Shown here piece by piece: positions 21,770 through 33,966 of a DNA stretch of 64,000 nucleotides; position 1 is the first letter of the stretch, and each line of letters starts with the position of its first letter. The notes beneath the pieces were generated by a model. That model saw only the letters and a program-made list of their open reading frames with translations, was not told the DNA's origin and ran no database searches. The DNA is taken from positions 7,551,501 through 7,615,500 of the forward strand of contig SMMW01000046.1 in the NCBI GenBank assembly GCA_004794655.1, given 5' to 3'. The stretch is from Marisa cornuarietis. Its lineage: Eukaryota > Mollusca > Gastropoda > Architaenioglossa > Ampullariidae. The translations under genes were made by a program, and so were the position numbers.

Positions 21770-21848
21770 CAGGGTGGGCCACTCCAAAATACCCCGCCTG
21801 GCTGCAGCGTATTACACGAGGCGGGTTACTTTCACGTGGCCCAGACTG
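21770..21848. mobile_element. 79-bp palindromic mini-element flanked by TA
   Basis: The left arm starts CAGGGTGGGCCAC and the right arm ends GTGGCCCAGACTG. Arms of about 30 bp pair with a handful of mismatches, including the inner CCCGCCT/AGGCGGG. TA lies on both sides (21768-21769 and 21849-21850), as expected for Tc1/mariner target duplication. It is a solo inverted-repeat MITE or TIR remnant. Confidence 0.6.
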
Positions 21849-21859
21849 TACCACGAACA

Positions 21860-23690
21860 CAATAATGTAAACACTTTCAAAAATAAGGACTGGGACATCA
21901 GAGTCAGGGCAAGTCAGGTCCCTGAACTCAGTGACTCATTCTCAGTTTGTCGTCTGTTGCCTTACCCCCAGTCCTTGTATCTGTGTCTTGCACTCAGAAA
22001 TGTGGGGTGACTCCTTCACGGTGTTTCACGTCAGGTCACGTGCACTATTTAGGCGCAACGACTATAACAGACTTTTGTAACGCCTTATTGAAGGAGGAGA
22101 TGACAGTTTTCTTTTTGTGTGTGTGAAAGAGTTAAGTGCTTATAGCGTGCAGTTCTACAGAAATTAAATTGTTAGGAATTTGAAGTGAATCTGTATTCAC
22201 CAAACTAAAGCTACATCTATAGACACATTTAAGATTTATTATAACTATTTATTGTGATAAATAAAATAAACTTTTAAGAGCGTCCTTGGAAAGTTGATTC
22301 AGTGTGACTGACTTAGTACGAGAAGGTGTGGCTCCGCCGTAGTCTCGGCGAAATCCTTACATTTACTGTCCCTGTGGGACCTTTTACCTTTCACCTTTGC
22401 GGTCATAGTCGATTCTTCCTTTTGTCCTGTCTACCCCACCCCTGTATTTGTCCTCGCAAGTCTTCGGGAACATATTTTACTTCAATGCGCTAATCTCACC
22501 TCGAGCTGCCAATATGGCGCTGTTGTAAACAGATACATACGATTGGTGTCATCCCTAACATTGGGAAAGTAGTTTCTCAAACAGAACTGTACGTTGGGCA
22601 ACAACTGAGAAATACAAGGGTCTGACAATGAAAAACTTTTGTTTCCAAATAGCGTGACGTAGGTGACATGGTGAGTTCCCTATTGTTTATTTGTTTATAT
22701 TCAAGAAATGTCCACAGTAACATCGTATCTCTTGCTATTCTCTTAAACGCCCCAAAGCTTAAATGTGGAAGTCTGAGTCTTTATGTCTATTGCCTGTTAG
22801 GTTGCTTTAATCCGTGCATCATAAGAAAAATTGTAACATTGTAGGTACGAGTGGTATACAGTGTTTCAGTAATTTAGATCAGATTAATGTTTACGTAGTG
22901 TAGAATAATGTGTTTCAGCATTGTATAAAAATAATGTGTAATGTTTCGACATGACTAAATCAGGAGGAGGCTTGTTTTGTGTTCACACGATTTTTATGAA
23001 TATACGACTTTCTATAAATAGATTTAAAGATAAGATTATGAGATGAAATAAAATGGCAAGAGATTTAAAAAAATAAAACTCTGAATAAACATTGTCGAAG
23101 ATTTCTGAGCCAGAGGTCTTGATGAGCCTAATTCTTGACAGACGCCTGAAACTTTTTGTCATTAGGAAGTGAAAGTTCTGATTGCCCAACCGTAGAGAGA
23201 GAGAGAGAGCGTGGGGTTCATGGTCTTGGCCCCACCCACACTGTGCAGCACGCACTCGCGGCACAAACGGCTCCTGACACATGATCGCCCAGCCGTCAGT
23301 CAGGGAAGATAATTAGCGGGGTTAACAAAGAACTAAAGGGTGTAATCAGCAAATAAGGGGAGATCACTCTCCGAGCTCTTCGTGATTGTCAGCGTGCGAG
23401 ATCATCAAACAAAAGAAGCGCACATAATGGGCAAATTTGTTTCCTGTTACCAATGCTTGAACGTGCTTTTCTGTGAGGGGCGGGGATTGGAAGGTTAGTA
23501 AGCACGCCTTTTGGGTTCGAACTCCAGCCGCTGCGCTCTTTGTTCGTCTGCCTGACCCTTAGGTCTGTATTAATAAATCGAGGGTAAATTGTTGTCCAGG
23601 GAAAATCGTGGACACGCGTCTTGTCTCCGTAGTTATAAAGGTGGTGTTCACACTTCGCAGATGTTGTTGGGACCATAATATGAAGCCTTG
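21860..23690. other. Intergenic, no gene recognised
   Basis: Contains a tRNA-like segment with a good B box (ggttcgaactcc) at about 23513-23526, possibly a decayed SINE. Nothing else recognisable. Confidence 0.35.
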
Positions 23691-23694
23691 GCAA

Positions 23695-24215
23695 AGACTT
23701 CTAGGGGTAAAATAAAAGTAATTCAGAACCACATCATCACCACTGCTGAGGAACTGCCAGCAGACGATCAGGCTGGCTTCAGAACAGCCATGAGCATTGC
23801 TGAACAGATTTTAACTGTCGCATTCTTACTGAGGGGCATCTTCAGCATCAATGAGACCTCCACCACAACTTCAAAGATTTACAAAGGCTTTTGACAGAGT
23901 CTGGCCCGAGGGACTATGGAATGTGGCGTGAAAATTTTACTCGAAAAGAGTCTCGTCCAAGCCATCAAAGCACTGCGTAGGAGCTGACCTGGTCTGGCCA
24001 TGTGACCCAGCAGGATACCATGTCGAAGATTGTCCTTCAAGATACCTTGGCTGCCAGAGGAAGAGCTGGCTTACGAACGTGAAGGACAAGACTGATTGTC
24101 CTGTGCAGGATCTGCTTACTATCGCCAAAGATCGGCGTAAATGACGGATTTTGTCAGCTGCCTCAAGGGACGAACGAATAAGTGAAAGAGCAATATCCGC
24201 GGGTCCTTGATTGCC
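23695..24215 (+). pseudogene. LINE reverse transcriptase fragment with internal deletion
   Basis: IQNHIITTAEELPADDQAGF (about 23720-23780) and SIAEQI match the reverse transcriptase palm block 'AEExxxxxQAGFRxxxST'. A degraded 'KAFDRVW' follows at about 23885-23905. It then jumps to LTWSGHVTQQDTMSKIVLQD (about 23983-24042), the same C-terminal motif as at 15.6 kb. The reverse transcriptase core between them is deleted. Probably the same family as the 15-kb fragment. Confidence 0.75.
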
Positions 24216-24219
24216 CCTC

Positions 24220-25020
24220 CAAAGAAATACTGACTTTCGCTTCATGAATACGGTCTTCGCTTGGTATGCTCGTGGTTTATACAAGCCAAGGTTCCAATGG
24301 TCTCACACTGAAACACCGGATTTAACTCTACCACAGTCTACAGAAGCATCATCTTAGTTTGCATGGAAGGCAATTTATAGGCCATTGCGGTACCATCGGG
24401 TGTCAATGACAGAGAAGGAGAGTTAATTACAGCTTAATTTAATGCTATTAGAGCGGTGTGCGAGCAGCAGATGGCGTGCGTGGGATGCGCTGTAAAGTGT
24501 CTTCGAATCCTGCAAAGTAACTGATGCGTCTGGCACGCGGCACTAATTTTAGCCGGGACAGCGGTCATGGGAGAGGGATAGAACGGACAGAAACCAAAAC
24601 GTCACGCAGTTGTTGAGCCACGCATATAAACGCTCGGCACTATGTTGTAAATTCCGAGGATAAGTAAAGCAGACTGATTCTCTGTGTGTGTCAGAGAGAC
24701 ACTGACGGGCGCGAAACAATGACCTTACTAGCGATGACATCATGGGCCCAGTATGGGTTGTAGTTTCGCTTTCGCACTCTAATCTGTTTAAAACACCTTT
24801 ATAATCCTGCTTTTCGCTTTTTTTATAAAATCCACTGCTGGCAGGCTGTTTTTTAAGAGCCATTAAATAACAAGATAAAAATCTGGGAATATTAAGTGGT
24901 CTTTACCGTAAAAACTCGAACCCTGTCTGCACGTGTGTGCGTGTGTCTCCCCGTTACAAGTGAAACATTCACATGGCTTTCGTGAGTTGATAACGCACAC
25001 GTGGCGGAAGTGACGCCAAA
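24220..25020. other. Intergenic, no gene recognised
   Basis: No coding, RNA or repeat feature could be supported. Confidence 0.3.
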
Positions 25021-25130
25021 AAAAAAGGGGGGGGTGACGCGACGAAAAAGAGCACTCGTCTACCTTCGATTGTCGGCGCGCGGAAATCGGAGTCGAGTCG
25101 GTCGAGCGGTCGAGTCGGCCGCTAGCCGCC

Positions 25131-25205
25131 ATGGAGCTGCAGGCACTGGATCTGCGAGGAAAGAGCTGTTGCTGTAATGTCCCCTTTGGCAAACATCCCC
25201 TGTGA
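25131..25205 (+). CDS. Candidate start exon or small ORF with perfect Kozak context (24 codons)
   Basis: GCCGCCATGG is an ideal eukaryotic initiation context and lies in a GC-rich patch (about 25020-25150), unlike its surroundings. The frame reads MELQALDLRGKSCCCNVPFG then KHPL and TGA. A good donor (CCCT/GTGAGG at 25201/25202) lies two bases before the stop codon, so it could instead be a first exon. No downstream partner exon was found. Weak; it may be chance. Confidence 0.2.
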   Translation: MELQALDLRGKSCCCNVPFGKHPL

Positions 25206-25209
25206 GGCA

Positions 25210-27480
25210 CAGACTTCCACTGGGTGTTGACACGAACTGACTTTCCTGACCTCATCTCCGGGCCTCGTGTCAACAGTGGGCACTCGAGCATCATTGTTTT
25301 CGGATCGGGGACGCAGAACGGATATTGGTCCGTAGACACAGCAGTTAATAGTTCGGAACGCTGCGGTAATTCAAAGCCGTTGACTTCCTGTGTTTACGTA
25401 TTTTTGTTCTAAACGTGTGTAGTTCTCAGAGATTTGTTATTCTCGTCAACTTTAGAACATAAAATAAGGGTTGATCTAAAACGTTCTTTTCTGTCATGGT
25501 TCTGAGTCATTGAGAAATACGAGTATTTATAATGACAGAAGCACGGGGACACATTTTAAATATAATACTTACCTGGAGCCACCGTTTTTTTGTTTTTGTT
25601 TTTTCTTAAAACCCACCACCCCTCTCAGCCCCTTCCTTGGTTATCTTCAGTGTCATAAATTTTTATTTATGAGAAGTTTTCTTTAAAATAAGTAACACTG
25701 ATGGTGGAAGGATAAAATATGGTATGGAAGAGAAAATAGAAATAGTTTTGCTGAAGGATTTACAAAACAGCACCTTGGATTATGATTCTGCGTTGTTTTA
25801 ACTGAGTTGCAGTTGTATAGCGGTTATAACTTCTACAACACTCCAGTTAAGTGCTGTTTTCACAGGCTCGTGAGAGAAATGATTTTTGTAATGAGATGTT
25901 CTTTGAGAAATGTTTGCTAGATTGTTAAGAATTACTGAATAAGGGATCTGCTGTACTTCATCTCGAAATTTATTAAGAATAAACAAGAAGAAAATGTCCG
26001 TAAATTCAAATTCAGAAGTCTCTCCTCCACCCGATTAAGCCTGTCTCAACGACTGGTTCAACTCTATTGATCAAAGGGAGGCAATTCATATGCGAGTACC
26101 TTGTAGCGTTTGTAGTTAGCTCCCTTTACTTGTTCACCGTGATTTTGCTTGTAGGAAAAGTATTTCTTAACTGGTAGATACTGACTGCAATTTAAAACAA
26201 AATGTTTTAAAACTGTAAGACTAGAATGTTATAAGACAAATTGTAACAGTTAAATAACCTTCTGTGTAACTCGAAACAACAGAGTGCATTAAGATTTCTA
26301 ACCTCCTGGTTTGTAAGACAATTTGCTTAACCGTGACCGTACTTTGTGTTATTTTTGTGGCAGAGAGGGTTCTATTTTGTACGCCTTCGCTTAAAAAAGC
26401 AGAAGCATACTAAATCATAAGACTACCATTAAAACAAAGAAAAAAATTTTAAAAAGAGAGAGAATGGCTTCAAATGTACAAAGAAGGTCCTTAATTCTGC
26501 ATGTTTGTGCACAGGAAGTTTGTGTAAGCGCAGTCATGATGTAGCAACAAAAACTTCATGTCATCTGTTATAGCAAATTGTATGCGAACCGTGTTCGATT
26601 TTTGTAACGGCTGGCCAAATTGACCGATGTCATGAAGCAGGGGCAATAAATCGATCTTCAACACAAGAGAGAGCTAAAATGTGGTTGCGTCCCTTGGACA
26701 ACATGACAAAATGCGAGGGTGGGTTTTAATGTCATTCGGTTATAACTATTTATGGTGTTATTATCTGCTACCGTATCAGTCTCTGCGGAGGGTTTCCCTT
26801 TCTAGAAATGTTTGATGTTGCACAGGAAGATAAAAGTGAACTGTTTTTCGTGGCCTTATAGTCAGTAAATGTCTGTATTACTTACTAAAACAAGTTGCAG
26901 TGTCATTGTGCGAGATCGCTCTTATGGTAGCCTATCCACTCTTTTTGATTTATCGGCACGTTTGCGTCGGATTTCTATCAGATGAACATTCCTTTATCTG
27001 TGTGCATAATATCTGAACGCACACAAAAGAGGCATCTGCTGGATGTCACAGCCCTGTAAACATCAATTAGGCAAATGTTATAAATATTGCCGACAACAGT
27101 CTTTTACATATATATTTATAAAAAATAAAAAAAGGAAAGTAAAATAAAAAAGAAACGAAACGATGGTTCCTTGTGTGCCTGTAAAACAAAAATAGCTAGA
27201 TATGTAACATTATTTCTAATATTAAGCTAGATGCTGTTGAGTGATGGCCCGCCGTAATTATCTAAAATACCTTGTAGGTGATGTCCCATTGAATGGCACT
27301 CATTTCATTTCTTTATTTTTTAGTTTTTGGTGAAGTGTGCGTAGAAACTTGAACGTTTATTTCGTTACGAGAAGAGAGACACATATGTGCACGTGCACAA
27401 AGAGAGAGAGTGTGACGTTACGTCTATTACCCTTAACGTTACAGTGACGTCAGGTTTGTCGTTAGGTAGCTAAAAAAAAG
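25210..27480. other. Intergenic, no gene recognised; possible short inverted-repeat element
   Basis: At 26074-26130, 'aaagggaggcaatt' is followed by its near reverse complement 'agttagctcccttta', a pattern like small mollusc MITEs. The rest is AT-rich with no recognisable frame. Confidence 0.3.
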
Positions 27481-27505
27481 GCAGAGTTCAAAAGGAGAGG
27501 GAAGT

Positions 27506-27556
27506 CCACACACTCACTCACTCACTCACTCACTCACTCACTCACTCACTCACTCA

Positions 27557-27592
<36 letters not shown>
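27506..27592. repeat. (CACT)n(CA)n compound microsatellite
   Basis: About 13 CACT units followed by CA repeats. The tetramer is the reverse complement of the one next to the temptin exon 2 donor. Confidence 0.95.
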
Positions 27593-27594
<2 letters not shown>

Positions 27595-27887
27595 CTCACA
27601 CAAGTTGGGGTAGAGAGGCTTAAACAATGGTTACAGACACTACAATACAAGGAATAAAAAGAGAAATAGAGTGTTTTCGATAAGAGTAGAGAAACTCCTA
27701 CATAAGTTATAGACAAATTCCTTGACAAAGATAGACAGGCACAACCACAAGAGCTGGTACATAGTCTAGAGGACAGACCTGAACATTCGAGCAGAATCTT
27801 ACATATCGAGATGTTCTATATCGGTATGATAAGAAAAGTAAATAACATATCGTAATTGGAATACAATACCTACAATATAATGCGCGT

Positions 27888-27888
<1 letters not shown>

Positions 27889-27932
<44 letters not shown>
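27889..27932. repeat. (AC)n microsatellite
   Basis: About 20 copies. Confidence 0.95.
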
Positions 27933-27935
<3 letters not shown>

Positions 27936-28433
27936 GTGCACGCACCAGTGAACTCCTGTACCCTGGCTGCTGCAGTCTACTCAGAAGAGAAACACATGCG
28001 TCTTGTATAAAACTCCTGTTCACCTAACGGCTGCAAACATTCTCTTCGCGAGGTTTATTTGAAACAAAAGGAAAGCTGCTCTTGGGCAGAATGTCTTTGT
28101 GTTTAATCTGGTTAAGTCTCAAAGCTGTAAGAAGCCATAAAACGATTCCACTCAATCTCCGAGTAAATTAGATTTGGATACATTTGTTAACCCCTCGGGG
28201 GCAGCAAGAAGGAAAGAAGAGGAGAAATCGCCAGCACACTCGCGATGCCGCAAAGGCCCTGTGTGCTCGATGCACAAACTCTTGCACGACTTCCCTGGAT
28301 TAAAGAAAACCCTCAGATCCCATTGTGTGGTCAGAAGTAATGGGAGGGTTAAAAAAGATCCAGTACGCAGCTGGTTTCCCGTAATATCGACGGGATCTGT
28401 GTGTGGACGCTGCTGTGATCACAAGCACCGGGC

Positions 28434-28435
<2 letters not shown>

Positions 28436-28491
<56 letters not shown>

Positions 28492-28492
28492 G
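28436..28492. repeat. (GT)n microsatellite
   Basis: About 27 copies. Confidence 0.95.
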
Positions 28493-28718
28493 GTGTGTCA
28501 TTTTCTGTATGTATTTTTGGCCTATTAACCATGTTCACTGTTGGGTTATTTTCTGACATGCACAGTGTGACTTTTGTTAAAATGGATGTGCCTGTCTCAT
28601 GTTAAATCCCGTCGAGGGACATTTTAATTCCTTACTGCATAATTTGCGCGTAAATACCTTTGATGAGTTTTCCTACACATCCCCTTGAAACGGGATGATA
28701 ACATCATGAATTAAGGAG

Positions 28719-28723
<5 letters not shown>

Positions 28724-28810
<87 letters not shown>

Positions 28811-28830
28811 TGTGTGTGTGTGTGTGTGTG
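28724..28830. repeat. (TG)n(TGCG)n(TG)n compound microsatellite
   Basis: A block of about 12 GTGC/TGCG tetramers sits between two TG blocks, probably from a spreading point mutation. Confidence 0.95.
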
Positions 28831-29107
28831 TCCTCCATGTCAGAATCACTTGTGGGACATACCTTTATTCTGCTGCACGGCCAAATTCAGACTCATTTTT
28901 TTTCTCTTTGTTGTTTGTTTCTTTCGTGTAAAAAAAACAATGAATAAAATATAAAAAGAAAGACATAAAATTAAAGAAATAAATCATCTTTCGATACAGA
29001 ACTAAAGGTGTTCCTTAACTAACTTTGCAGAATTATTGACTATGTATGGCATGCATGGACCTGTATACAACATGCCAAATCTAGTCACACATCTAGCATT
29101 AAGAGTG

Positions 29108-29108
29108 A

Positions 29109-29153
<45 letters not shown>
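29108..29153. repeat. (ATT)n microsatellite
   Basis: About 15 trinucleotide copies, as often seen at LINE tails in molluscs. Confidence 0.95.
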
Positions 29154-29274
29154 ATAATCTGCTCATAGGACAATACAGAAATGATACACAGATCGATCGG
29201 AGTAAAGTGAATCACTATCAGCTATGCACCCATATTCCCAGGTAATAAGCCCTTCAGAGGCCGTAGTTATGATA

Positions 29275-29335
29275 AGGTAGATAAGGTAAGACTTTATTTA
29301 ATCCCAGAGGGCAATTAAATGCAGCTCTTTATGGA
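29275..29335 (-). mobile_element. LINE/SINE 3'-end signature (minus strand)
   Basis: On the minus strand, 'attgccctctgggattaaat' then AAAGTCTTACCTTATCTACC, a typical non-LTR element end with a short tail repeat. The body upstream (to about 29950) is too decayed to identify. Confidence 0.4.
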
Positions 29336-29959
29336 AGCACAACAACAATATCACAACACAATATGTTGGTTCTGCATGCAGGTGCATTGAATCGGCGGCC
29401 CAATGGCAGTTGATAGAACTCTCTCGACAGGACATGCCTGTTCCCTTCGCAACATTGAAACTCGATAAAAAGCTTCTTGTTTTCATAGTTTCAATCAGAT
29501 TTTCAGACCCCAGAGGGTGTTCCTTTGTATTTCTAACCCCTAGGGCATCTTTGTTGTCGCTTTATAACTGAGACTCCAGGGGTAAAGCATCTGTACGGTC
29601 TGGACACCACCTTATATCTTCGGAAGCAAGACGCTTGTCCTTAAGTTCATCCTGTTGCCCTCCTGTAATAATTAAACTCCCTCCATGAGAATGAAAGGTG
29701 TTTGCAGGACCCTGCTTACCAAGCCTTTGCCGACATGAATGTTCATGCCAGTGGTACTTCATACACGAAAACATCCTCAAATATTGTTTACACAACACAA
29801 TATCTTTGGCACTAGCACAGAATCTGGCAGAGAAGAGCAATAACTCCATAAACACGTATGTTAGTATGTACGGCGAAAAATTCTCTCTCTTTAAAACAGA
29901 GCAAAATTTCAAGTTGTAAACAATATCCATGCAGCTTTTGAGAGAGAACAACTAGAGAA

Positions 29960-30800
29960 TATCTTCGATTATCTCTAGACAATACAGTTAGATTTTGTAG
30001 TTAGCACACAACAAAATATACAATCTCATCGCTGACCGTCATCTTTGTGCTCTGTTGCAGGATCAAAGATATGAGTCCTGTCCTGACCATCTGTCATCTG
30101 TAGACTACCCTTGTGTAGCCCCCGAGGCTGGGTGGGGCTGGAGACGAGGGCCGGCGGAGGTTGGCGATATCAAGCCGCTAGCATCTGCAGTCCTCTCCAA
30201 TTATTTCAAAAGGAGATGGGCGGATGTTCTGCATGCTTAAAAGATGAAAGGGGACAGTTTTTTTGTGCTGCGTCCTACCTGCTTATCACATGCCCATAAA
30301 TAATGTCGCTTCCTGCCATCAAACGACCTACCCTCCCACCCCTACCCTGGCCCAGTACCCTGTCGCGCTTCAGCCGCAACGGGTAGATACAAGGTTTGTC
30401 GGTGATTGTGGCGGCCACCGAGTGACCAGACACCTGCCCAAAGGTGAACAAAGAAAATTATTGTTCAGGCTGCTTGTCCATTTACATGTTCTGTATGATA
30501 GTAGTTTGGGTAGGATGGGTAAGAGTGGAGGAGTAAACATAGGGAAATCGAAATCGTCGGGTATGGACGAAAAGAGGGATGGAGTGGAAAAGAGAACTGA
30601 TAGGGTTGAGGGGAGGGTAATTGAGGGGGGGGGGGTGACTAACTGTTTTGGGAGTTTTGTCGACGATGTATGTCTACAGAGTGTGTTACTCTTTTCCTGA
30701 ATACTCGACCTGCACAAGCCGTTGGTTGAAAGCAAAACATTTACATCAAAGTAGTCGCTCTGTGGTGTTCTTGGACAGGACGAAAGACGTGACCACTTCA
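29960..30800. other. Intergenic, no gene recognised
   Basis: Includes a G-rich run at 30625-30640. A 168-codon open frame on the minus strand (30370-30876) shows no domain; it is Ser/Pro/Thr-rich and probably non-coding. Confidence 0.35.
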
Positions 30801-30854
30801 GACCAGAAGTTTGTTTCAGAATGACGTGAACAACATCAGAACAACACAGCTGCC

Positions 30855-31030
30855 ACTTTCTGATTTGTACCTTCATGCAGTCAGAAAGATGGCATATAAC
30901 ATCATCTCAGACCGGACACACCCTCTCCATCCCTGCTTCCAGTTGCTGCCCTCAGGCAGGCGCTACAAAGTGCCACGTGTGCGGAAGACTGCGTATCAGA
31001 GGTCCTTTAAGCCATCACCATCATAATAAA
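30855..31030 (+). pseudogene. LINE ORF2 C-terminal fragment (HPLxxxFQLLPSGRR motif)
   Basis: The frame reads RKMAYNIISDRTHPLHPCFQ then LLPSGRRYKVPRVRKTAYQR and SF. The 'HPL...FxxLPSGRRYRxPxxRxxRxxxSFxP' signature is typical of the C-terminus of CR1/L2-like LINE ORF2 proteins. The body is missing. Confidence 0.75.
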
Positions 31031-31143
31031 AAAAACAAGGACCGCTAGGTCTACTGGCATCCTGCTTTGTGAAGTCTACAATGTATGTGTGCGAATGTGT
31101 AGTGCGCGCTTGCGTTAAATGTCTGTATGAGTATGTATGCCAT

Positions 31144-31407
31144 GGGCCAGTTGCACAACACGTTTCTAATTTTAAACACTTTCAGACCTTAACTCTATTT
31201 AGATAATTAGTTTAAAGTGCACACCACAATTTTAGAACTTTTAAAACTAAAACTGCTTTAAGTAAGATAAAGGTGTTTAAGTCTGACTTTCCGTCCTGTC
31301 AGTACAATTTTTTGTATGTTTTTCTGCAATGGATCAAAATGGTTAAGAAGAGATTTTGCTTCTTTAGAACAGTTTTAAGGTTTAGAAACGTGTTGTGCAA
31401 CTGGCCC
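31144..31407. mobile_element. 264-bp MITE with 26-bp perfect terminal inverted repeats
   Basis: It starts GGGCCAGTTGCACAACACG and ends with the exact reverse complement (CGTGTTGTGCAACTGGCCC); the match extends to 26 bp. It is AT-rich inside with no coding capacity. The interior is about 94% identical by eye to 54705-54920. No clear target duplication was seen. Confidence 0.85.
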
Positions 31408-31499
31408 TTGTCCGTTATGTTTACATGTTTTTGTGAGCAAAAGAAAAATTTCTGTCCTGGATTTCCTTGAACAGAAAATAAAGTAGATTTGAATTTGAA

Positions 31500-32230
31500 T
31501 TTGAACAAGAAGACACTGGAAAAATAATATTTACAAGACCTGCGAAAAAAAAACTTTTTAACTGCTTCCTGCTCAACCGCTTTTGAAGGTACACGCTTCA
31601 CCTTTTGCGAGTTAATCTATACAACCCCTTTCCCCACCCCCATATATCCTCCTGTTACCCGTTTCGGAAGAGCTGTCTTTTCCTCAGCCCCGATTTACCC
31701 TAAATGTTTTTATGATGAAAGGCCTTCGCCGTCAGCTGAAGGCTCAAGCGAATCTGTACTTGGGGCAAATGGCGGCTCCGGACGGCATCGCGCAGACAAT
31801 TGTGGAGAGCATGGCGGCTCAGATTTGATGACGCTGGGCTTCACTATCGCCCCTCCACATCTGACGAGTCGGGGTGGGGGGGGGGGTGGGGGCGACTAAC
31901 GCAGCGACCATCGACCGCCCCATCTCTTTGCTCGGATCTGTGCGCCCTTGAAGCGCCAGGTACCCGTGGCACGGGGGTGGGGGTGGGGGTATTGTGGGAT
32001 GTGCGGCGTTATTGCCGACAGGTTTTATCTGTCAAATCGTCCCATCTCTGGTCATCGTCTGGGCGGTCAGAAAAACTACACGACTGTCACTTTTCCTTTT
32101 GAATATTTCTCTTTTGGGGGTTGTCGTAAAAAAAAAAAGACGCTTTCTAAATGGGCTGTGATGCTCGGTGCTCTACCGATGCACATTTCATTTACTTCTA
32201 TAGGCGAGTTTGGCGCAGGCTTAAGCTAGT
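31500..32230. other. Intergenic, locally GC/G-rich, no gene recognised
   Basis: Contains G-rich runs at 31872-31892 and 31974-31990. No supported exon. Confidence 0.35.
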
Positions 32231-33670
32231 TTTAACACACACACACACACACAGCTCATGCAAAAGATTCAACGCGTCTCGGCTTGGAGGACCGGTGTCA
32301 CGATCTGAACCTTCGCCCGAGATAGCCTTTCGCCTCTCAAAGTACGCACGCGCAGGAGTCAAAGGGTCAGTTGCGTCATATGACGGGTCACTTCGTAAAG
32401 ACGCTTCTCACCTGTGCACAAATCTTATCAATCAGTCATCTCCGAGTCGAGTTATTCTCAAGACCTAGACGGTCCAGCCATTTGAGCGAATGATCGTCTC
32501 ACAGGAGATCACATCTTTATATTCAAGACATGATATATTGTCCTAGCATGTGAGTGAATTCTCGTCTTACAGCGAATTATATCGTTACATTCTAGACAGA
32601 CTCTTTTATATACTTACACATGAACGAATCCTCAATATACTCCTTGGAGTGATGTCCCTTCGAATGGCCGGATGGAGGGGGCGAGCTTTCTGTCTGTGTA
32701 GTTGTCTCCTTTGACCTGTTTTGAGTTTCGTGCCTATTATTTAGCAGATGTTTCATCGTCCTTCTGTTCAACGATCTGATTGTCTGCCACCTTTTTGGTT
32801 CCATCTACACCAGTGACCACAGCATTGTGTTGTCCTATCGACTCTCAGCCTTCTCTGTCTCGCCATGACGGTTTCTTTGCGCCATTCGCCGATGAGGTCA
32901 CACAGTTGGTGCAGTCCGCTCTACCTTCTCTGCTTCATTATCATGTTGATCTGGCGATCGAGGGATGATTTCATGTAGACACCAGACTAATTCTGTCTTA
33001 AAGTGTTTTGCTTTTATGACTTTGTACATCGGCACCACAAAATCTCTAAACAGATGCTACTCCATTTACCATTTGTGGCTATTGTTGATTGTTGATTTGT
33101 TGCTCTTGCAAAAAAAAAAAAAACGAAAGCACACCAGTAATCTTTCGTCTGTGATATTATTTTCTCTGCGAGCTTCTAGCAGTGTTCGACAATTCACAAA
33201 GCACCAGATCAAAACAATGTATGAATCCCCTCTGGACTTGTGACCCAATATGGACGATGACAGTTTGAACGAATTTTGTTAAGAATAACTCTGTGGATTT
33301 GCACTGCTTCTCTGGCTTGTGAGCTCATCGATATTACGGTTTTTCGAGAAGCATTTTGCAAGATACTTCATGGGCAGAAAAAAACAAAAAGGACTTGTGT
33401 CATGGACTCAGAAATCCTCCTCTATAACGCACATGCCTCGAAATCGACCTTGCACAGAGTCAGAGGAATGCCTGTCTACCTTAACCTACATGTCGCCATC
33501 AATCAGATGAAGAAGATGATTGAGTCCTGTGCTATGGTTGTGTTGGTTGGAGATGAAGAGAGTAGGTGGGGACCGTTGCTGCGTGCGAGAAGGTGCAGCG
33601 CGATGTAAATGACGTAAAGTGAGGCGATGTGTTGGCGGAAGGAGGGTGACAGTTGTAATGCACAGGATGC
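32230..33670. other. Intergenic, no gene recognised
   Basis: A possible LINE endonuclease scrap ('SDHS'-like) near 32800-32960 is too weak to call. Short (AC)n at 32235-32253. Confidence 0.3.
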
Positions 33671-33680
33671 GCAGTGCGTG

Positions 33681-33715
33681 CCACACACACACACACACAC
33701 ACACACGCGCGCGCG

Positions 33716-33762
<47 letters not shown>
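33681..33762. repeat. (CA)n(CG)n(CA)n microsatellite
   Basis: CA blocks with an internal GCGCGCGCACGC segment that could favour Z-DNA. Confidence 0.93.
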
Positions 33763-33764
<2 letters not shown>

Positions 33765-33895
33765 GTAGGGGCACCGGGCACATAACTTTCATTTTTTTGC
33801 GCGATGGTATTTGTCCTGTTTGTCTCGCATTCGAGATACGACTACGTGACCTGCAACGCCTGACCAAGAACCACTCCGTCATCACCACGATGACG

Positions 33896-33966
33896 CCACG
33901 TCTTGACCTCCTGTCACGTGTGTGACTATCGATGCTTGACCTCCTGTCACGTGTCTGACTATTGAT
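33896..33966. repeat. 36-bp tandem duplication
   Basis: 'cttgacctcctgtcacgtgt' plus 'gactat.gat' occurs twice in tandem. Confidence 0.8.

Noticed and set aside
23440..23570. tRNA gene or SINE with a good B box (ggttcgaactcc)
   Set aside because: No matching A box at the right distance and no cloverleaf could be drawn; at most a decayed SINE.
30370..30876. 168-codon minus-strand open frame
   Set aside because: Ser/Pro/Thr-rich low-complexity translation of pyrimidine-rich DNA that overlaps a plus-strand open frame and a LINE end; no domain.
32780..32968. Possible LINE endonuclease scrap with an SDHS-like motif
   Set aside because: Only one short motif, no supporting Asp/His residues in order, and the frame breaks at once.
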